This document shows positions 1 to 7,952 of a stretch of 41,281 nt of DNA, in pieces. The notes beneath the pieces were generated by a model. It was not told the origin of the DNA and ran no database searches. It worked only from the letters and a program-made list of their open reading frames with translations. This stretch comes from an uncultured SAR86 cluster bacterium (GTDB lineage Bacteria; Pseudomonadota; Gammaproteobacteria; Magnimaribacterales; D2472). Within the stretch, counting starts at the first letter, position 1. Each line of letters begins with the position of its first letter. The stretch spans positions 1 to 41,281 of the forward strand of contig CABXNE010000008.1 in assembly GCA_902513515.1 (NCBI GenBank), written 5' to 3'. A program made the translations under genes and the position numbers.

Positions 1-266
1 ATATTTCTTAGAGAATTTTTATCAGCACTGAGGATTTCTGTTCCATCTAATATGATTGAAGATTGGTCGCTAAATGATGCCTTGGGCTCTGGAAGTAATC
101 GCATGATAGACATTGCTGTAACTGATTTACCTGATCCAGATTCCCCAACTAGTCCAACGATCTGATTCTCTTCGATTACTAGATCTAAATTCTTCACAGC
201 AGAAAACTCAACGTTTCTGACTTGGAAATTAATAGATAAATTAGAAATTTTTAGCAATGGTTTCAT
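1..266 (-). CDS. Peptide/microcin-type ABC transporter ATPase (YejF/OppD-like), N-terminal part
   Basis: The gene is cut by the left edge; only the first 88 codons are visible, starting from ATG at 266. The translation begins MKPLLKISNLSINFQV and carries a Walker A motif GESGSGKS at about residues 41-48, followed by VTAMSIMRLLPEP. That stretch is typical of the ATPases of dipeptide/oligopeptide importers and especially of the double-domain protein YejF. In the family the protein hydrolyses ATP at the inner face of the cytoplasmic membrane to drive peptide uptake. Its ATG shares one base with the stop of the upstream esterase (TAATG), so the two are probably translationally coupled. Whether this is a single-domain or a two-domain (YejF) ATPase cannot be decided, because the rest lies outside the window. 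Confidence 0.85.
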   Translation of the reverse strand, partial: MKPLLKISNLSINFQVRNVEFSAVKNLDLVIEENQIVGLVGESGSGKSVTAMSIMRLLPEPKASFSDQSSIILDGTEILSADKNSLRN

Positions 267-1282
267 TATTTTAAAAAGTTTTTATATGTCTTCAACAAGT
301 CTTGAGTTGCCTCTTTAGCTGCTTTTAAGGCAGTCATACTAACAAAACCATGGATCAGATGGGGATAATGAATTTGCTGGACTTCATTGCCAGAATTATC
401 AAGCAGTTTGGCATATGCTTCCCCCTCATCACTTAAAGGATCAAAACCTGCAGTAATTATTAATGTTTTGGGAAGTTTAACATTGGGGTCGATGGTTAAA
501 TTGAACGTTGGATCAGTAAGATTTTTACTTGAATCCATTAACTGCTTCCAAAACCAAATCATGGCTTTTTGACTTAAAAAGAAGCCATCTGCAAAATCAT
601 TTTGAGATTTTGAGTTACAAGAAGGATCCGTCATTGGATATATAAGGCATTGTGAAAGGGGTAATTCTAAATTATTAATAGCTCTAAATGTTGAAAGTGA
701 TGAAGCAAGATGGCCCCCAGCACTATCACCACAAACACTTATTTCTCCAATGGTAAGATTCAATTTTTCTGCAAGCCTCTCCAGAGCAAGGTTCGCATCT
801 TGCAAAGACGAAGGAAATTTATTTTCGGGCGCCAACCTATAATCAAGCGAAAAAATTTTTGCTCCCATTTCTGCAGCAAAGAATTGCAAGGCAGCATCAT
901 GACTTTCTATACCGCCTAATACATACCCCCCTCCATGAAAATATAAAATCGGTGAACTAATTGATAATTTCTCAGCACAATACTCCCTGATTTTAAGACT
1001 TCCAAATTTAGTGGATAATGAATGATCTGTTAATTTAACAGGCATGTAAGGTTTTGAGCTTAATGGCAATCCTTCTATTAGCATTTCTCTTAATTCTTCA
1101 GCAGAATCATAGGTACTAGGATCATCAAAGGCATTAATCTGTAATGATTGAAGCCCTAAAAAGGCCTGCGTTTGATAATCAAGAATTTGATTGTTAATAG
1201 CAATACTTTTTTGAAAAGTAAGACAACGCAAAAGCCAAACCGGGAGTAAGAAAAAAATTTTTAAAAATAATTTTATTGCCAT
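266..1282 (-). CDS. Alpha/beta hydrolase, hormone-sensitive-lipase (HSL) type esterase
   Basis: The product has 338 residues and belongs to the alpha/beta hydrolase fold-3 (HSL, bacterial family IV) carboxylesterases, which cleave short-chain carboxylic esters. Visible hallmarks are the oxyanion-hole HGGG at 116-119, the nucleophile Ser187 in GDSAGG, the acid Asp281 in FDPLSDEG and His311 in HLIHGF, so the triad is complete. The N-terminus (about residues 3-20) is hydrophobic with a Lys near its start and may be a membrane anchor or a lid, as in some HSL enzymes. It is the first gene of a unit with the ABC ATPase. The start lies 21 bp from the divergent DsbD-like gene. The natural substrate cannot be inferred. 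Confidence 0.88.
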   Translation of the reverse strand: MAIKLFLKIFFLLPVWLLRCLTFQKSIAINNQILDYQTQAFLGLQSLQINAFDDPSTYDSAEELREMLIEGLPLSSKPYMPVKLTDHSLSTKFGSLKIREYCAEKLSISSPILYFHGGGYVLGGIESHDAALQFFAAEMGAKIFSLDYRLAPENKFPSSLQDANLALERLAEKLNLTIGEISVCGDSAGGHLASSLSTFRAINNLELPLSQCLIYPMTDPSCNSKSQNDFADGFFLSQKAMIWFWKQLMDSSKNLTDPTFNLTIDPNVKLPKTLIITAGFDPLSDEGEAYAKLLDNSGNEVQQIHYPHLIHGFVSMTALKAAKEATQDLLKTYKNFLK

Positions 1283-1303
1283 GGTTTATTTTATAATGCG
1301 CGA
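1283..1303. promoter_or_regulatory. Putative shared, symmetric -10 region for two divergent genes
   Basis: Only 21 bp separate the two start codons. On the plus strand TATAAT at 1292-1297 is followed by six bases and then the ATG at 1304. On the minus strand TATAAA (1295 down to 1290) is followed by seven bases and then the ATG at 1282. The two hexamers overlap in the AT core. With normal -10 to start-site spacing, both transcripts would begin at or next to the A of ATG, meaning leaderless mRNAs. No good -35 box is apparent. This is inference from spacing. Confidence 0.5.
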
Positions 1304-1717
1304 ATGAATTCTAGGCTCTTATTATACGCATTTGTTTTTCTCCCTGGCTTAATATTTACCAAAGCTCCATTTATAGATGGAGAGATTTTGAATGTTGATG
1401 AGGCATTCATTCTTAATGCATCAATTATAGAAAGCAAAATACTTATATCTTGGAACATTAAACCCGGATATTACATATATAAAAAATCAATTTTAATTCA
1501 AAAAGGTGACGAGATTCTGAAACATAATTACATTTTAAAGAGTGAGTCAAAAATATCTGATGAATTTTTTGGAGAGTCTGTTATTTTTAAAGATGATTTA
1601 GAGGTTGATGCTGAACTGTTAGATGTTAATCTAGGCAAGCTGCAAAGCATTAAAGTGATATACCAAGGTTGTGCGGAGGGAAAATACTGTTATCCAAAAG
1701 TAATTAAAAGTCTTTAA
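1304..1717 (+). CDS. Stand-alone DsbD N-terminal (alpha) domain protein
   Basis: The 137-residue protein has a probable signal peptide (MNSRLLLYAFVFLPGLIF) and then only the periplasmic immunoglobulin-like N-domain of DsbD. Supporting motifs are ISWNIKPGYYIYKKSI at about 48-63 and YQGCAEGKYCYP at 120-131, with Cys123 and Cys129 spaced as in the active-site pair of the E. coli DsbD N-domain. In full-length DsbD this domain passes electrons to periplasmic targets such as DsbC and receives them from the C-terminal thioredoxin domain via the membrane domain. Both later domains are missing: the gene stops six codons after the CYP motif, and no continuation follows. Its place just before aroQ-accB-accC is the usual place of dsbD, so it looks like a reduced dsbD rather than an unrelated gene. 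It would need electrons from another membrane reductase such as CcdA or ScsB. Confidence 0.8.
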   Translation: MNSRLLLYAFVFLPGLIFTKAPFIDGEILNVDEAFILNASIIESKILISWNIKPGYYIYKKSILIQKGDEILKHNYILKSESKISDEFFGESVIFKDDLEVDAELLDVNLGKLQSIKVIYQGCAEGKYCYPKVIKSL

Positions 1718-1759
1718 AATCTTTTAAATTCTGAGAAAAAACATATAAAATCTTTTAAA
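1715..1759. repeat. 14-bp AT-rich direct repeat in front of aroQ
   Basis: TAAAATCTTTTAAA occurs at 1715-1728 and again at 1746-1759, with a 31-bp period. The second copy ends one base before the aroQ start codon's last A and contains part of a TATAAA (1744-1749). There is no recognisable ribosome binding site. The element could be part of an aroQ promoter or only AT-rich sequence bias. Confidence 0.45.
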
Positions 1760-2200
1760 ATGAAAATATTAGTAATACATGGCCCAAATTTAAATCTACT
1801 TGGCGTAAGAGAACCTGAAGTTTATGGCTCTGTAACCATGGAAGAAATTAATCAGGGTTTGGAAGCTAGAGCGAGTTCTCATGATATTCATATTGAAACT
1901 TTTCAAAGTAATGCTGAACATGAAATTGTTACTAAACTTCAAGACTCAATGAATAAAGTAGATTTCATAATTATAAATCCTGGGGCTTTAACCCATACCA
2001 GCATTGCAATTAGAGATTCTCTGCTGGGGATTGGAGTCCCATTTTATGAAGTTCATATATCAAATATATTTGCGAGAGAAGAATTTAGACAGAAATCCTA
2101 TTTTTCTGATATTGCAAGTGGTGTTATATGTGGACTTGGCACTCAAGGATATGAGCTAGCCCTCAGTCACATTATTGATAACTATTACGATGAGAAATAA
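1760..2200 (+). CDS. aroQ: 3-dehydroquinate dehydratase, type II
   Basis: This enzyme catalyses the third step of the shikimate pathway, dehydration of 3-dehydroquinate to 3-dehydroshikimate, as a cytoplasmic dodecamer. The 146-residue length is normal. Visible motifs are HGPNLNLLG at 7-15, catalytic Arg17 and Tyr22 (REPEVYG), Asn73 in [10 protein letters not shown], catalytic His99 in EVHISN and Arg110 in FRQKSYFS. The gene follows the DsbD-like gene by 42 bp and its stop shares one base with the accB start (TAATG). The aroQ-accB-accC order is common in gammaproteobacteria. Confidence 0.97.
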   Translation: MKILVIHGPNLNLLGVREPEVYGSVTMEEINQGLEARASSHDIHIETFQSNAEHEIVTKLQDSMNKVDFIIINPGALTHTSIAIRDSLLGIGVPFYEVHISNIFAREEFRQKSYFSDIASGVICGLGTQGYELALSHIIDNYYDEK

Positions 2201-2631
2201 TGGACATTAGAAAAATTAAAAAATTGATTGAAATGCTGCAAGACTCAGATTTATCTGAAATTGAAGTTCAGGAAGGCGAGGAGTCGGTTAGAATTGCACG
2301 AGAGAATTCTCAACCCTTGAAAGTAAAGCCAGCTCCAGTAGTCGAGACTTCAGTAAACGCGCCCTCAGAAAAAGCTGAGGTATCCGCTAATGAATCAGGC
2401 TCTATTATTAAGTCGCCAATTGTTGGGACGTTTTATAGAAAACCTGCGCCAGACAAACCTCCCTTTATTGAAATTGGCGGTCATGTCAATGTGGGAGATG
2501 TTGTGTGTATTGTCGAGGCAATGAAGATGATGAATGAAATTAAATCGGAATTTACCGGTAAGATCTCCGCTATACACATTGAAGATGGAGAACCTGTTGA
2601 ATTTGATCAATCACTAATCGTCATAGACTAA
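2200..2631 (+). CDS. accB: Biotin carboxyl carrier protein of acetyl-CoA carboxylase
   Basis: AccB carries the biotin that is carboxylated by AccC and then used by AccAD to make malonyl-CoA, the committed step of fatty acid synthesis. The protein has 143 residues. An N-terminal helix region (1-35) resembles the AccC-binding part, a Pro/Ala/Glu-rich linker spans about 38-66, and a biotinyl domain follows from about 70. The biotinylation site is Lys109 in [10 protein letters not shown]. The gene overlaps aroQ and accC by one base each, which suggests coupled translation and fixed stoichiometry. Confidence 0.97.
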   Translation: MDIRKIKKLIEMLQDSDLSEIEVQEGEESVRIARENSQPLKVKPAPVVETSVNAPSEKAEVSANESGSIIKSPIVGTFYRKPAPDKPPFIEIGGHVNVGDVVCIVEAMKMMNEIKSEFTGKISAIHIEDGEPVEFDQSLIVID

Positions 2632-3974
2632 TGTCCAAAAAAATTCTTATTGCCAATCGAGGGGAGATTGCTCTGCGAGCTCTACGGGCTTGTAAGGAGC
2701 TAGACCTTAAAACGGTTGCAATATACTCAACCGGAGATAAAGAGCTTAAACACCTAAGATTTGCAGACGAAACTGTTTGTGTTGGGCCAGCAAGTCCACT
2801 TGAAAGCTATCTAAACATCCCCTCAATTCTCTCAGCTGCAGAATTAACAGGAGCAGATGCAATATATCCTGGGTATGGTTTTCTTGCAGAAGATGCAGAT
2901 TTTGCCGAAAGATGTGAAGCTAGTGGGTTTATATTTATTGGCCCTTCTTCCAATGTTATCCGGCAAATGGGAGATAAGATTACTGCAAAAGGTCTAGCTG
3001 AAGAATCAAATATTCCCATCGTGCCAGGCTTCAAAGGAGAAATCCCTGAAGCTGATGAGGAAATCAAAAAAATAGCTGCAGGGGTTGGCTATCCTATGAT
3101 GATTAAATCCTCCGCAGGAGGTGGTGGCAAAGGTATGAGGGTTGTACAAGAAGAGTCAGAATTGATTTCATCATTAGATCTTACTAAACAAGAAGCAAAG
3201 AACGCTTTTGGGAATGACACTGTGTATTTTGAAAAATTTATTCAAAACCCTCGTCACATAGAAGTTCAGATTGTTGCTGATGGGAAAGGCAATGCCATAC
3301 ATCTTGGCACGAGAGATTGTAGTATGCAAAGAAGACATCAAAAAATTATTGAAGAAGCCCCTGCTCTTGATATTAACCAAGAGTCTCTAGAAGAAACATT
3401 AAAAGCATGCTTAACCCTCTGCAAAAATATTCAGTACTCTGGGGTTGGCACTCTTGAGTTTCTATATGAAAATGGAAAATTTTATTTCATTGAAATGAAT
3501 ACTAGAATCCAGGTTGAGCACCCTGTTTCTGAGATGATTACTGGCTTTGATATTGTTAAAGCACAGCTAAAACTTGCTCTAGATATAGAAATAACACTTG
3601 ATCAAGAAGAAATCATATTTCGAGGCCATGCAATGGAATGCAGGATCAATGCTGAAGATCCAGAGACATTTATTCCATCGCCAGGAATAATAAATAAAAT
3701 GCATCCGCCTGGAGGGTTTGGAGTCAGGTTTGATGCTCATATCTATTCGGGGTACATGGTGCCCCCCCATTATGACTCTCTGCTTGCAAAAATTATTACA
3801 ACTGCTAATACCAGAGAATCTTGTATCAAAAGAATGTTAAGTGCCTTGGATGAGTTTTTTGTGGATGGTATAAGCACAAATCATTCTTTGCATCAAAAAC
3901 TCATGGAAGATAAAACATTTTGCGAGAATAAGCATAATATTAACTATCTTGAAGGATCTTTTTTAGAAAAATGA
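2631..3974 (+). CDS. accC: Biotin carboxylase subunit of acetyl-CoA carboxylase
   Basis: AccC uses ATP and bicarbonate to carboxylate the biotin of AccB. The 447-residue length matches the family. Domains in order are an N-terminal pre-ATP-grasp domain (about 1-112, starting KKILIANRGEIA), an ATP-grasp domain with the glycine-rich loop SSAGGGGKGMR at 160-170, and a biotin carboxylase C-terminal domain. Also visible are RDCSMQRRHQKIIEEAP at 228-244 and the catalytic stretch EMNTRIQVEHP at 288-298. The start overlaps accB (TAATG) and the stop overlaps leuS (ATGA). In many relatives prmA follows accC; here leuS does. Confidence 0.98.
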   Translation: MSKKILIANRGEIALRALRACKELDLKTVAIYSTGDKELKHLRFADETVCVGPASPLESYLNIPSILSAAELTGADAIYPGYGFLAEDADFAERCEASGFIFIGPSSNVIRQMGDKITAKGLAEESNIPIVPGFKGEIPEADEEIKKIAAGVGYPMMIKSSAGGGGKGMRVVQEESELISSLDLTKQEAKNAFGNDTVYFEKFIQNPRHIEVQIVADGKGNAIHLGTRDCSMQRRHQKIIEEAPALDINQESLEETLKACLTLCKNIQYSGVGTLEFLYENGKFYFIEMNTRIQVEHPVSEMITGFDIVKAQLKLALDIEITLDQEEIIFRGHAMECRINAEDPETFIPSPGIINKMHPPGGFGVRFDAHIYSGYMVPPHYDSLLAKIITTANTRESCIKRMLSALDEFFVDGISTNHSLHQKLMEDKTFCENKHNINYLEGSFLEK

Positions 3975-6376
3975 GTGCCAAAGAATATAATCCCGCTGAA
4001 GTAGAAAATCTAATCCAGGAATCATGGAAACAAAATAATTCATATAAAGCGTCACCCTCAGAAACAAAAGAAAAATTTTACTGCCTTTCAATGTTTCCGT
4101 ACCCTTCTGGAAAATTGCACATGGGTCATGTTCGCAATTATACGATTGGAGATGTAATTTCTAGATTTAAGAGAATGCAAGGCTTTAACGTTTTTCAGCC
4201 AATGGGGTGGGATGCATTCGGTCTTCCGGCTGAGAATGCAGCTATAAAAAACAAAGTTGATCCTCAAAGTTGGACTGAAAAAAATATTGAAAATATGAAA
4301 TCACAATTAGAGAGGTTGGGCTTTAGTTATGATTGGTCAAAAGAGCTTAAAACTTGTGATCCTGATTACTTTAAATGGGAACAAGAAATTTTTACCTTGC
4401 TCCATAAACAAGGTCTTGTATATAGAAAGAAATCCTTAGTTAATTGGGATCCTGTTGATGAAACAGTTTTAGCAAATGAACAAGTAATTGATGGAAAAGG
4501 ATGGAGATCTGGAGCAACTGTTGAACTAAAAGAAATTGATCAATGGTTTTTAAAGATTACTGATTATGCTGATGAGTTGCTTTCATCAATTGAAAATTTA
4601 GATTGGCCAGAAAATGTAAAATCTATGCAAAAAAACTGGATTGGCAAGTCATTTGGCTCAGAAATAACATTTTCCTTGCTTAACGAGGAAAAATTAACTG
4701 CCTTTACTACAAGAATTGATACTATTTATGGCGTAACTTACATAGCTATTTCTCCAAATCATCCTTTAGCTCAAAGTCTTGTAAGTAAAAGTCCAAAAAT
4801 TAATGAATTCATAAAAAAATGTAACGCAACTAAAATGGCAGAAGCTGATATGGCCAAGGCAGAAAAGTTAGGGTTCAAAACAAATTTAAAAGTTAAACAT
4901 CCTTTCTTGGATATCGATCTTGATGTGTGGATTGCAAATTACGTTCTTATGGACTATGGAACAGGTGTAATAATGGGTGTTCCAGCGCATGATGAGAGAG
5001 ACTATGAGTTTGCCAAAAAATATAATATTGAAATTAAAAAAGTTATTGAATGCGATGAATTACCATCTCCCAAGAAAGGAGCCCTTGTTAACTCTGAAAA
5101 TTTTACTGGGCAGGAATCGGATGAAGCGATTCATAATATTAATGCTCACTTGAAAAAAAGCGGCATAGGTAAAAGTATAGAAAATTTTAGATTAAGAGAC
5201 TGGGGTGTAAGCAGGCAGAGATTTTGGGGTTGTCCAATACCTGTTATCTATGAGGATGGTGAGCCTATTTTTTTAGAGAACAAAGATCTGCCAGTGAAGT
5301 TGCCTAAAATCAAAGATGGAGAATCTCCAAAACCATTAAGTCAAAATAAAACTTTCTTTAATTTAGGCCCTGGAAAGTCTCGCGAGGTAGATACTTTTGA
5401 TACTTTTGTAGATTCATCATGGTATTACGCAAGATTTACAGCAGCGGATAACAATAAAAAAGCATTAGATGAAAATTCTAAGTATTGGCTTCCTGTTGAT
5501 CTCTATATTGGAGGAGTTGAGCACGCAATATTGCATCTTCTTTATTCAAGATTCTTCCATAAGGCAATGAGAGATGTTGGTCTTGTTGAGGGTGATGAGC
5601 CTTTTAAAAAACTTCTTACACAAGGCATGGTTCTAAAAGATGGTTACAAAATGTCAAAGTCTAAAGGCAATACCGTGGATCCTCAGAAATTTATTGATCA
5701 ATATGGAGCTGACACAATTAGACTTTATATGATGTTTACCTCTCCACCTGAACAGTCTCTAGAATGGTCAGATACTGCAATTGAGGGCTCATACAAATTT
5801 CTCAAACGCATTTGGACTCTTTTATCAGAAAGAAAAAAATTTTCTGAAAAACAGCCAAATAAATTTACAAAACTGGAGCTTGAACTCCGTCAAAAAAGTC
5901 ATCAAACTCTAAAAAAAGTTACTAATGATTTCGCTGAGCGCAACTCATTTAATACTGCAATAGCTTCAGTGATGGAGTTATTAAATGCAGTGCCGGAGTC
6001 TTTTAAAAAAGATAATGCGAGTGATTCTGAAAAATTCTGTCTTGATGAAGTGATTCAGTTTACTTTAAAAATGTTGTCACCAATTACTCCTCATATAAGC
6101 CTGTATTTATGGAAACAATATTCAGAATCTGATGGAGAGGATTTTGAGAATTCTTGGCCAATGTTTAATGAAGAATTTCTTAAATTAGAAAATTTTCAAC
6201 TCATCATTCAGGTGAATGGAAAAGTCAGAGGCAAAGAGAATATTTCAGTAAATACTGAACAAGTCGAATTAGAGAAGCTTGCAAAAGAAAATGAAAATGT
6301 TAAAAAAATTCTAGCTAACCAGCCCATAAAAAAGGTAATCTATATAAAAGAAAAATTAATTAATTTCGTAATTTAA
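3971..6376 (+). CDS. leuS: Leucyl-tRNA synthetase without the leucine-specific domain
   Basis: LeuRS attaches leucine to tRNA-Leu and edits mischarged tRNA. The class I motif HMGH is at 50-53 and KMSKS at 560-564. The CP1 editing domain is present (TRIDTIYG and MGVPAHDERD), as is the C-terminal tRNA-binding domain (VNGKVRGK). The length is 801 residues, whereas the E. coli enzyme has about 860. The difference is visible just before KMSKS: QGMVLKDGYKMSKSKGN runs straight through, where E. coli has an insertion of about 50 residues (the leucine-specific domain). The gene overlaps accC by 4 bp, and the next gene begins on the base after its stop. Confidence 0.98.
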   Translation: MSAKEYNPAEVENLIQESWKQNNSYKASPSETKEKFYCLSMFPYPSGKLHMGHVRNYTIGDVISRFKRMQGFNVFQPMGWDAFGLPAENAAIKNKVDPQSWTEKNIENMKSQLERLGFSYDWSKELKTCDPDYFKWEQEIFTLLHKQGLVYRKKSLVNWDPVDETVLANEQVIDGKGWRSGATVELKEIDQWFLKITDYADELLSSIENLDWPENVKSMQKNWIGKSFGSEITFSLLNEEKLTAFTTRIDTIYGVTYIAISPNHPLAQSLVSKSPKINEFIKKCNATKMAEADMAKAEKLGFKTNLKVKHPFLDIDLDVWIANYVLMDYGTGVIMGVPAHDERDYEFAKKYNIEIKKVIECDELPSPKKGALVNSENFTGQESDEAIHNINAHLKKSGIGKSIENFRLRDWGVSRQRFWGCPIPVIYEDGEPIFLENKDLPVKLPKIKDGESPKPLSQNKTFFNLGPGKSREVDTFDTFVDSSWYYARFTAADNNKKALDENSKYWLPVDLYIGGVEHAILHLLYSRFFHKAMRDVGLVEGDEPFKKLLTQGMVLKDGYKMSKSKGNTVDPQKFIDQYGADTIRLYMMFTSPPEQSLEWSDTAIEGSYKFLKRIWTLLSERKKFSEKQPNKFTKLELELRQKSHQTLKKVTNDFAERNSFNTAIASVMELLNAVPESFKKDNASDSEKFCLDEVIQFTLKMLSPITPHISLYLWKQYSESDGEDFENSWPMFNEEFLKLENFQLIIQVNGKVRGKENISVNTEQVELEKLAKENENVKKILANQPIKKVIYIKEKLINFVI

Positions 6377-7501
6377 ATGAACTACATCACCCCTTTTGAC
6401 GATTATCCAATCCATCAAGCAATAGAGCCAATTACTATCCCCGGCCCCACTGATAGAAATTTTTATGACAGGTACTTTTTTAATGGCATGGATCCTGAAA
6501 ATGAATATATTTTTGAAATAGGGATAGGGATTTACCCAAATAGACATGTAATTGATGCTCACTTCAGCATTTCTTATAAAGGTAAACAGTATTCATTTCA
6601 TGCCAGTCAACGCCTAGATCAAAATAGAGTTCCCATCAATATTGGCCCTATGTGCTTAACAATTGATGAGCCCATGAACGAACTAACATTTTCTTTGAGA
6701 GATCCTGACAATAAGCTAAATTGTAATCTCAAATTTTCAGCTAACTCTGTTGCGCACCAGGAACCTAGATCGCTTCTTATGGAGGGCACTAGAACGATCA
6801 TGAATACCATGAGATTTACTCAACTGGGTAAATGGACAGGCGAAATATCAACTGAAGCTGGGACACTTCATCCCCAAGCAATATATGGAATCAGAGATAG
6901 GTCATGGGGTGTCAGACCAGTAGGAGAGCCAGAAGGCGGAGCTCCTGGAATGCTAAATCAAGAACCTGGAGTTTATTGGTGCTGGGCTCCGGTCCACTTT
7001 AATGGCTTCTGTACACAATTTGGAACATTTGAAGATAGAGATGGTAATACAACACAAATTTCTGGACATAAATTACCTTTATATAAAAATATGTCTAATG
7101 CTCCATCTGATATCGAAGTTGAAACTATTCACTCTCTTCATCACTCTGTTAATTGGCAAAAAGGCTCACGCTGGGCTACCGGAGCAAAAATATCAGGAAT
7201 GCTAGAAAATAAAAAAAAGTTTGACCTAGAATTAGAAACTATGGCTCCTATATTCTTTTGTAAAGGAATTGGCTATCAACACGATGAATGGAAACATGGA
7301 GTTTGGAAAGGTGAAAGTGAAACAGGCTATGAAGTTTGGGACTTGTCTAAAATTGATCCAGGAGACTATACTTTTTTCCATACTCATCAAATTGCTAAGG
7401 CAACATTAGGCTCAGAGCAAGGTATTGGAATGTTAGAGAACCTAGTGGTTGGAAGACACGACCCATCCGGCTTTGAAGATTTTTTTGATGGAGCAAAATA
7501 A
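6377..7501 (+). CDS. Uncharacterised lipocalin-like protein (AttH/CrtC/DUF7064-7065 type)
   Basis: This 374-residue protein has no signal peptide and no membrane segment. It is rich in beta-type sequence. Its best landmark is IYGIRDRSWGVRP at about 169-181; I recall similar RD(R/H)SWG motifs from the large CrtC/AttH/Svf1-like lipocalin-fold families (DUF7064/DUF7065). Members may bind or modify hydrophobic molecules, but function is mostly unknown. Other conserved-looking parts are VYWCWAPVHFNGFCTQFG and the C-terminal GIGMLENLVVGRHDPSGF. The ATG directly follows the leuS stop (TAA then ATG), and the 3' end overlaps lptE by 14 bp, so it is a full member of the operon. The family call rests on motif memory only. 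Confidence 0.6.
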   Translation: MNYITPFDDYPIHQAIEPITIPGPTDRNFYDRYFFNGMDPENEYIFEIGIGIYPNRHVIDAHFSISYKGKQYSFHASQRLDQNRVPINIGPMCLTIDEPMNELTFSLRDPDNKLNCNLKFSANSVAHQEPRSLLMEGTRTIMNTMRFTQLGKWTGEISTEAGTLHPQAIYGIRDRSWGVRPVGEPEGGAPGMLNQEPGVYWCWAPVHFNGFCTQFGTFEDRDGNTTQISGHKLPLYKNMSNAPSDIEVETIHSLHHSVNWQKGSRWATGAKISGMLENKKKFDLELETMAPIFFCKGIGYQHDEWKHGVWKGESETGYEVWDLSKIDPGDYTFFHTHQIAKATLGSEQGIGMLENLVVGRHDPSGFEDFFDGAK

Positions 7502-7952
7502 ACTTAATAAGTATTTCTTAATACTCATATCTCTTCTTTTAATCTCTAACTGTCAGTTTGACTTGATTGAAGATCGACATATACACCTAAACAAAATTGA
7601 GTTTGGGTTGAACGTTAAGGATTCATTTAAACAAAAATCAACAAAATATTTCTCCCAAGATCCATCCAACAATAATTACGTCCTTAAAATATCCAACCTG
7701 CAATTTAAAAAGAAAAATTTTTATGGTGGCTCTGCTGCAAGAGCGAAACAGATAGAAATTATCGGTGAGCTAGAATACAAGTTTATGAATATGACCTCTA
7801 GCATTGACGGCAGACTTCAAATCTCAGACTGGATTCCAGTCAATGAAACTAATCCACAAGCAGAAATGATGGCACAGAAAAAGATTGTTGAGGAGTTGGA
7901 ATTCTTGCTGTTAGAGGATCTTTTGCAGGAGTATTGGTTAATTGAAGGTTAA
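7488..7952 (+). CDS. lptE: LPS-assembly lipoprotein LptE
   Basis: LptE is the outer-membrane lipoprotein that plugs the LptD barrel and helps insert lipopolysaccharide. I start it at ATG 7488, giving 154 residues, because that start opens directly onto a lipoprotein signal peptide: MEQNKLNKYFLILISLLLISNC with the lipobox Cys at 22. A longer in-frame reading from 7449 would bury the signal peptide. Sequence conservation in LptE is low, so the call relies on the lipobox, the size, the YxF/SxID-type beta pattern and the position between leuS and holA, the standard gammaproteobacterial context. It overlaps the preceding gene by 14 bp and holA by 11 bp. Confidence 0.88.
   Translation: MEQNKLNKYFLILISLLLISNCQFDLIEDRHIHLNKIEFGLNVKDSFKQKSTKYFSQDPSNNNYVLKISNLQFKKKNFYGGSAARAKQIEIIGELEYKFMNMTSSIDGRLQISDWIPVNETNPQAEMMAQKKIVEELEFLLLEDLLQEYWLIEG

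Noticed and set aside
387-919. Two plus-strand open frames (61 and 69 codons) inside the esterase gene
   Set aside because: They are antisense to a conserved gene with a complete catalytic triad and show no family pattern.
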